From assembly GCA_022792415.1 (NCBI GenBank), contig JAAWAY010000178.1, positions 1 through 35,140 of the forward strand: a DNA stretch of 35,140 bases, given 5' to 3'. Shown piece by piece: positions 30,710-35,140 of this stretch (positions are counted from its first letter, which is position 1; each line of letters begins with the position of its first letter). The DNA is from Eggerthellaceae bacterium. GTDB taxonomy: Bacteria; Actinomycetota; Coriobacteriia; Coriobacteriales; Eggerthellaceae. Made by a program: the position numbers and the translations under genes. Below the pieces are notes generated by a model. It saw only the letters and a list, made by a program, of their open reading frames with translations, was not told the DNA's origin and searched no databases.

Positions 30710-30830
30710 CCGACCGTCGACTGCCTGGCCGCTGACCCGAGCGCACCTCGAGGCAGCCGGTCTTCCGACGGGCGCACAGCGAACGCCGCCCGCCACACCC
30801 CATCCGCCCACCCCGATCCAAAGGATCCCC

Positions 30831-32213
30831 ATGACCACCTCAATGTCCCAGCACTTCACGATGCCCGCGCTGCTCAAGTTCGTGGCGCCCTCCATCGCCA
30901 TGGCCATCTTCGCGTCGCTCTACTCCATCGTGGACGGCGTGTTCGTGTCGAACTTCGCCGGCAAGACGGCCCTGGCCGCCGTCAACCTCATCTACCCCTT
31001 CATCATGATCCTGTCCGCGACGGGCATGATGGTGGGCACGGGCGGCAGCGCGCTCGTGGCCAAGACGCGCGGCGAGGGCGACGAGGAGCGTGCCAACCGC
31101 ATCTTCTCCATGCTCGTGCTGTTCGCCCTGATCCTGGGCATTGCGCTGACCGCCGTGGGCTACCTCGTCGTCGAGCCGGTGGCCGCGGGGCTGGGCGCCA
31201 CGGGCCCCATGTTGGACGACGCGCTGCTCTACGGGCGCATGCTGCTGGCCACGCTGCCGTTCTTCATCCTGCAGTTCGCCTTCCAGAGCCTGTTCGTGAC
31301 GGCTGGCAAGCCCCAGCTGGGCTTCGTCGTCATCGTGGCGGCCGGCGTGACCAACATGGTGCTCGACGCGCTGTTCGTGGGCGCGCTGGGCTGGGGGCTC
31401 GCCGGCGCGGCCCTGGCCACCAACATCGGCGAGATCGTCGGCGGCGGCCTGCCCCTCGTCTACTTCCTGCGCAAGAACTCGAGCGCGCTGCGGCTGCGCC
31501 CGACGCGCCTGCAGCTGCGCCCCCTGGGCAAGGCCTGCCTGAACGGCTCGTCGGAGATGGTGTCCAACGTGGCCATGAGCCTGGTGTCCATGCTGTACAA
31601 CTTTCAGCTGCTGGCCTTCCTGGGCGAGGACGGCGTGGCGGCCTACGGCGTCATCATGTACACGGCCATGATCTTCGCCGCGGTGTTCATGGGCTTCGCC
31701 ATGGGATCCGCCCCGCTCATGAGCTTCCAGTACGGCGCGCGCAACCACCGCGAGATGCGCAGCCTGCTCAAGAAGAGCCTGCTGTTCGTGGCCGTCGGCG
31801 GCGTGGCCATGTTCGCCGCGGGCGAGCTTCTGGCCGAGCCCCTCGCCCTCATCTTCGTGAGCTATGACGCGGGCCTGACCGAGCTGACCGTACACGGCTA
31901 CCGCCTGTACTCGTTCGCGTTCCTCATCATGGGCTTCTCGATCTTCGGCTCGTCGTTCTTCACGGCGCTCAACAACGGCGTGGTGTCGGCCATCATCGCG
32001 TTTCTGCGCACGCTCGTGTTCGAGACCTCGTCGGTGATCCTGCTGCCGATGGTGCTGGGCGTGGACGGCATCTGGCTGTCCGTCACCGTGGCCGAGCTGG
32101 CCTCCGTGACGGTCATGGCCGTGTTCATGCTGGCCCTGGGGCGCCACTACGGCTACCTGGGCCCGCTGCCGCCCGACCCGAGCCGGCGCAAGCCCATCGA
32201 GGAGGCCGCGTAA
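30831..32213 (+). CDS. MATE family multidrug/toxin exporter (MepA-like)
   Basis: This 460-residue polytopic membrane protein has about 12 transmembrane helices and the two-fold MatE repeat. Family-typical stretches are SLYSIVDGVFVSNFAGKTAL, MVGTGGSALVAKTRGEGDEE and, in the second half, GFAMGSAPLMSFQYGARN. MATE proteins export cationic drugs and toxins in exchange for Na+ or H+. The MepA-like subgroup of Gram-positives is often under MarR control, matching the upstream regulator. AAAGGA lies 8 bases before the ATG. The cargo cannot be predicted; in a gut anaerobe bile salts or phenolics are plausible (inference). Confidence 0.93.
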   Translation: MTTSMSQHFTMPALLKFVAPSIAMAIFASLYSIVDGVFVSNFAGKTALAAVNLIYPFIMILSATGMMVGTGGSALVAKTRGEGDEERANRIFSMLVLFALILGIALTAVGYLVVEPVAAGLGATGPMLDDALLYGRMLLATLPFFILQFAFQSLFVTAGKPQLGFVVIVAAGVTNMVLDALFVGALGWGLAGAALATNIGEIVGGGLPLVYFLRKNSSALRLRPTRLQLRPLGKACLNGSSEMVSNVAMSLVSMLYNFQLLAFLGEDGVAAYGVIMYTAMIFAAVFMGFAMGSAPLMSFQYGARNHREMRSLLKKSLLFVAVGGVAMFAAGELLAEPLALIFVSYDAGLTELTVHGYRLYSFAFLIMGFSIFGSSFFTALNNGVVSAIIAFLRTLVFETSSVILLPMVLGVDGIWLSVTVAELASVTVMAVFMLALGRHYGYLGPLPPDPSRRKPIEEAA

Positions 32214-32247
32214 GGCCGGCCGCGGACGCCCCGTCGACAACGCGCCG

Positions 32248-32276
32248 TTCACAGATGGGCTATCGGCGCGTATCAG
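32248..32276 (+). promoter_or_regulatory. Promoter candidate for the LEA-like gene
   Basis: TTCACA (-35) and TATCAG (-10) with a 17-base spacer lie about 140 bases before the ATG, implying a leader of roughly 130 bases. Confidence 0.5.
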
Positions 32277-32315
32277 GCGGCCTCACGGGCCCGCGGCGTC
32301 GCGGCCGGCACCGTA

Positions 32316-32390
32316 CGCTGTACCCAGCAATCCCGTCGGGCATCTGGTTCCGCTAACTCACCAGAGCGCGCCCCGGGGGAACGTACAGCG
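32316..32390 (+). promoter_or_regulatory. Structured leader of the LEA-like gene
   Basis: CGCTGTAC (32316-32323) and GTACAGCG (32383-32390) close a 75-base domain. Inside are CCC-GTC-GGG, CTGGT-N11-ACCAG (32344-32364) and CCCCGGGG, giving a multi-branch fold that ends 12 bases before the AAAGGAG. It matches no riboswitch I can name with confidence; it could be a cis-regulatory RNA. Confidence 0.4.
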
Positions 32391-32415
32391 CATGGGCGCA
32401 CGAAAGGAGCACACC

Positions 32416-32781
32416 ATGGGATTCACCGACAAGATGAAGGATCTGGCCGAGGACGCCAAGCAGATGGCCGGCGATATCGCAGAGGCCGCCCAGGAGGGCG
32501 TGCATGAGCTGGGCGAGAAGGCCCAGGACCTGGGCGAGAAGGCGGGCGATCTGAAGGACGCCGCCGTCGAGAAGGCGGGCGACATCGCCGACGCCGCCCA
32601 GGACGCCGCCAAGAAGGCCGCTGACAAGGCCTCCGACCTGAAGGACGCCGCGGCCGACAAGGCCGCCGACGTGGCCGAGGGCGCCAAGAAGGCCGCCGGT
32701 GAGGCCGCTGACAAGGCCGAGCAGGCCAAGGATGCCGCGGCCGCCAAGGTCGACGAGGCTGCCAAGGCCGCCCAGAAGTAG
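32416..32781 (+). CDS. LEA-like/apolipoprotein-like amphipathic helical protein
   Basis: This 121-residue protein is almost entirely Ala, Lys, Asp, Glu and Gly in repeats of the type KAGDLKDAAVEKAGDIADAA and KAADKASDLKDAAADKAADV, an 11-residue periodicity like group 3 LEA proteins. It starts MGFTDKMKDLAEDAKQMAGD, as many small stress proteins of actinobacteria do. It has no Cys, no aromatic residue after Phe3 and no signal peptide. Such proteins are usually disordered, fold into amphipathic helices on drying or membrane contact, and protect proteins or membranes. An antitoxin-like small helical protein is an alternative. AAAGGAG lies 6 bases before the ATG at 32416, and a promoter and structured leader precede it. 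Confidence 0.8.
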   Translation: MGFTDKMKDLAEDAKQMAGDIAEAAQEGVHELGEKAQDLGEKAGDLKDAAVEKAGDIADAAQDAAKKAADKASDLKDAAADKAADVAEGAKKAAGEAADKAEQAKDAAAAKVDEAAKAAQK

Positions 32782-32838
32782 CACGCGTCCGGCGGCGCGA
32801 ACCGCGCGCCCCACGCGCACAGCTCACCCTGAAGCACG

Positions 32839-32868
32839 GAGGCCCGGCGCACCATCGCGCCGGGCCTC
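32839..32868. terminator. 12-bp perfect GC hairpin between convergent genes
   Basis: GAGGCCCGGCGC and GCGCCGGGCCTC pair around ACCATC. It lies between the LEA-like gene (+) and the permease (-) and can terminate either. No T-tract. Confidence 0.6.
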
Positions 32869-32932
32869 GTCATGTTCAGATGGCCTCGGGGGCCGGGGGC
32901 TGCGGGTCCCGAGAACCCGCGGTCGCAGAACC

Positions 32933-34414
32933 CTACCCGATCTCGCCCGCGCGCACCTTGTCGCGCACCAGCCAGCTGGCGCCCGCGTACACGATGATCG
33001 TGAGCGGCGCCACCACCAAGAACGGCACGGCCACCGCGCCGGTGGCGTACAGGACGCTGCCGAGCAGGCCCACGCCGGCGATGGTGCCCACGCCGCGCCA
33101 GTTGACCTCGTGCTCGGGTGCGTCCACGTCGATGCCCTGGGCGCCGATGCCCATCTTGCCGCGCACCAGGTAGTAGTCGGTGATGAGCAGCACGCACCAC
33201 GACGACGTGAGGATGGAGCCGTAGCTCATGAAGGCGTTCACCTGGTCGAGGATGTTGCCCAGGATGAACGCGAGCCCGATGGCGTTGGCGGCCACCACGG
33301 CCACCGCCCAGGGCAGCTTGCGGCCGGTGAGCGAGTGCACCAGGTTGGACACGGCGTTGGCGCCTCCGATGGAGTTGGACGTCTCCACCTTCATCTGGGA
33401 CAGGCAGATGACCGCCAGGCCGATGCCGCCCGCGGCCAGTACGAGCGACACGCCCGGGTTGGTGACCGCGGCGTTGGCGGCCAGCGTGGGATCCATGCCC
33501 TGGGCCGAGAAGTACGCAACGGACTTCTCGAAGCCGTAGTAGACGATGAGCGCGCCGCACAGGTAGGTGACGATGGCGAAGAGGCTGCCCGTGGCCGCGA
33601 TGGGCGCGATGTCGCGCTCCTTGCGGGCGAAGCGGGTGAAGTCAGCCGCGAACAGGGCCAGAAGGCCGCTCGTCATGATGGCGTAGTTGACGGAGTAGGC
33701 GAAGCCCTGCAGGGGCTCGACGCCGGGGATGAGGATGCCGTGGGTAGCCGCGTCGACCAGCTGCCCGTCGGCGGCGATGAGGTAGACGACGTAGCCCATG
33801 ACGCAGAACAGAGCCACCACGAACACGGCGTTCATGCGGGCGATGATCTTGGTGCCGAACAGCGCCATGGCCACCCACACGCACGAGATGCCGATGAACA
33901 GGGCCCAGCGGACGGCCTCGCCCTCCCAGCCGAACGCGAACAGGATGGCGTTGCCCAGCTGCACGGTGCCCACGGCCAGCACGCCCACCAGGCAGAAGAT
34001 CCAGATGATGGAGCCGGCGGCCGACCCGCGCCGCCCGAAGATGTAGAAGCGGGACACCACGTTGTTGGGCAGTCCCTCGCGGAAGCAGATCTTGCCGACG
34101 AGGTAGGTGAGCACGAACGACAGCGCGAACGTGATGGCCACGGTGACGCCGCCCATCTGGCAGCCGGCGTATAAGGCCACGATGCCGCCGCCCATGACCT
34201 TGGACAGGCTCGACACCACGCCCGACAGGATGGCCGCGATGTCAGGCCACGCCAGGCGCTTGTCGGCCGGCACGCGCTCGAACAGCGACACCTGCTCGGT
34301 GGCCGACCCCTTCTTCTTGGGAGCGGCCCCCTCCCCCGACGGCGCGCGGCCGCGGGTGCGCTCGGCCACGTCGGCCGTGGCCTTGCCCTTCGCGTCAGTT
34401 GGCTTCTGGTCCAT
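32933..34414 (-). CDS. NCS1 family permease (cytosine/purine/allantoin-type)
   Basis: This 493-residue protein has a charged cytoplasmic N-terminus of about 50 residues and about 12 transmembrane helices. Family-typical positions include WPDIAAILSGVVSSLSKVMGG in helix 1, the helix-2 to -3 region GKICFREGLPNNVVSRFYIFG, and ADFTRFARKERD in the middle, common to CodB-like NCS1 transporters, which import nucleobases or related compounds with H+ or Na+. The N-terminal tail (GRAPSGEGAAPKKKG) is longer than in CodB. No deaminase or catabolic gene adjoins, so the substrate is open. The ATG has only a distant GAGAGGGG. A 13+6-bp hairpin lies about 110 bases upstream. Confidence 0.85.
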   Translation of the reverse strand: MDQKPTDAKGKATADVAERTRGRAPSGEGAAPKKKGSATEQVSLFERVPADKRLAWPDIAAILSGVVSSLSKVMGGGIVALYAGCQMGGVTVAITFALSFVLTYLVGKICFREGLPNNVVSRFYIFGRRGSAAGSIIWIFCLVGVLAVGTVQLGNAILFAFGWEGEAVRWALFIGISCVWVAMALFGTKIIARMNAVFVVALFCVMGYVVYLIAADGQLVDAATHGILIPGVEPLQGFAYSVNYAIMTSGLLALFAADFTRFARKERDIAPIAATGSLFAIVTYLCGALIVYYGFEKSVAYFSAQGMDPTLAANAAVTNPGVSLVLAAGGIGLAVICLSQMKVETSNSIGGANAVSNLVHSLTGRKLPWAVAVVAANAIGLAFILGNILDQVNAFMSYGSILTSSWCVLLITDYYLVRGKMGIGAQGIDVDAPEHEVNWRGVGTIAGVGLLGSVLYATGAVAVPFLVVAPLTIIVYAGASWLVRDKVRAGEIG

Positions 34415-34524
34415 TGGGAGTACGCCCCTCTCTCTCCCTCGCCGCCGCGAGCACGGACCCGGCCGGGCGCACGAAGGGCGCGAGACCGGGACGGCCGCGT
34501 CTCAGACGGCCGACGAGCTGCTTT

Positions 34525-34579
34525 CCCTTCCCGGAGGGTCCCGGGTGATGGTGGGGTGCCCGGGCACCTCCGGGAAGGG
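34525..34579 (-). terminator. Long GC hairpin between zinc-ribbon gene and permease
   Basis: CCCTTCCCGGAGG and CCTCCGGGAAGGG form a perfect 13-bp outer stem; CCCGGG (34540-34545) and CCCGGG (34559-34564) form an inner 6-bp stem over a 13-base loop. It lies 60 bases past the zinc-ribbon stop and in the leader of the permease, so it may end one transcript or regulate the next. Confidence 0.5.
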
Positions 34580-34638
34580 AGCTGGACGGAACCGGGGGAT
34601 GCGTATTCCCCGCTCCGCCCAGCCCAGCTGACAAGCGC

Positions 34639-34911
34639 TTACGCGCCCGGGGCCTTGGGGGCGCTGGGGGCAGACGGAGCTGCCGGAGCGCCGGGGGCCT
34701 TGGGGGTCACGCCCGGGGCGGCCGGGGCCGCGGGAGCGCCGGGGGCCGCGTTGGGCAGCGGCTTGGAGCCGCTCAGATACGGCGTGAAGTCAGCCTTGCA
34801 GAACGGGCAGGACTTCAGCTCGATGCCGCCCATGGCCTGGATGGCCTTGCCGCACTCGGGGCACTTGGCGGGGCCGGCGGAGGCGCCGGTGTCAGCAGGT
34901 CTAAAACACAT
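34639..34911 (-). CDS. Zinc-ribbon protein with Pro/Ala-rich tail
   Basis: This 90-residue protein has a compact four-Cys ribbon, CPEC (17-20) and CPFC (35-38), followed by YLSGSKPLPN and a repetitive tail of APAAP/APSAP/KAPGA units. The ribbon is expected to bind zinc, and the tail is disordered and extended. I recognise no named family; similar small ribbons act in protein-protein contacts. AAGGAG lies 7 bases before the ATG. It follows the membrane protein gene at the right edge by 88 bases on the same strand and might share its transcript. Confidence 0.72.
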   Translation of the reverse strand: MCFRPADTGASAGPAKCPECGKAIQAMGGIELKSCPFCKADFTPYLSGSKPLPNAAPGAPAAPAAPGVTPKAPGAPAAPSAPSAPKAPGA

Positions 34912-34999
34912 GGTGGTTCTCCTTGCGAGTCAGGGCGGCGCGTCCTCGGGCGGGCTTGGAGGAGTCCGGGGCCCAAGGTCGCGCCGCGGTGAGTCAGTC

Positions 35000-35140
35000 T
35001 TAGTAGATGCCCACGTTGGCCATGATGATCATGACCACCAGGGCGCACAGGCCGGCGCCGATGGAGATGGCGGCGATGTGCTTGTAGGAGTTCTTGTGGT
35101 TCAGGCCCATGGCGGCCAGCATGCCGAACATGGCGCCCGA
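35000..35140 (-). CDS. C-terminal end of a polytopic membrane protein (partial)
   Basis: The last 46 residues of a gene running off the right edge: a small hydrophobic segment (GAMFGMLAAMGL), a basic loop (NHKNSYKHIA) and a final transmembrane helix (AGLCALVVMIIMANVGIY). The layout is that of the end of a secondary transporter, but too little is visible to name the family. It ends with TAA. Confidence 0.7.
   Translation of the reverse strand, partial: SGAMFGMLAAMGLNHKNSYKHIAAISIGAGLCALVVMIIMANVGIY

Noticed and set aside
34440-34585. Possible TPP riboswitch before the permease (a CTGAGA on the minus strand)
   Set aside because: The matching GGGGTGCC-type and TGATCTGG-type elements are not in the right order on the same strand.
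1-35140. CRISPR array, insertion sequence, prophage or plasmid origin
   Set aside because: No regularly spaced repeats, transposase, integrase or replication initiator gene was seen; the only inverted-repeat element holds no gene.

Overview
The window is strongly GC-rich, has short intergenic gaps and many ATGA/GTGA start-stop overlaps, and contains no rRNA, insertion sequence or CRISPR array. The gene content points to an anaerobic high-GC actinobacterium, most likely class Coriobacteriia, family Eggerthellaceae: a Feo system with a Cys-rich FeoB partner, a monoderm Tad pilus locus, a giant 2-hydroxyacyl-CoA dehydratase activase, a BaiA-like dehydrogenase and a ModE-like regulator. This is an inference from gene families, not a database result.

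Region 1 (1-2.3 kb): a Ppx/GppA phosphatase and an FtsB/DivIC-like division protein with a very long disordered N-terminus. Region 2 (2.4-6.7 kb, minus strand): the ferrous iron locus feoA-feoA-feoB-Cys-rich membrane protein-DtxR-type regulator. A canonical terminator separates the feoA pair from feoB. Two related 16-base operator candidates (12 of 16 bases shared), one before feoA and one before feoB, suggest the iron regulator controls two transcription units. Region 3 (6.7-9.9 kb): an SGNH hydrolase divergent from threonine synthase, then a ModE-like DNA-binding protein.

Region 4 (9.9-20.2 kb, minus strand): a Tad/Flp pilus operon in the order cpaB-tadZ-cpaF-tadB-tadC-flp-small pilin-tadE-tadG-like-tadE-like-secreted protein-DUF192-zinc ribbon. 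Almost every junction overlaps, so it is probably one transcript. No secretin and no prepilin peptidase is present, as expected for a monoderm that keeps its peptidase elsewhere. A tRNA-Val(TAC) with its own promoter and terminator sits just upstream.

Region 5 (20.7-29.3 kb): a 1372-residue tandem activase, a BaiA-like short-chain dehydrogenase, a short-form 3-phosphoglycerate dehydrogenase, a YtcJ-like amidohydrolase and a small membrane protein. Region 6 (29.3-30.3 kb): a 937-base gene-free stretch holding a perfect parS centromere site, a roughly 180-bp element bounded by 33-bp inverted repeats, and an AT-rich promoter/operator region. This suggests the window lies in the origin-proximal part of the chromosome. 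Region 7 (30.3-35.1 kb): a MarR-MATE efflux pair, a LEA-like helical stress protein behind a structured leader, an NCS1 permease, a zinc-ribbon protein and the 3' end of another membrane protein gene.

Most gene ends here carry long perfect GC-rich hairpins without a T-tract; only two classical T-tract terminators were seen.
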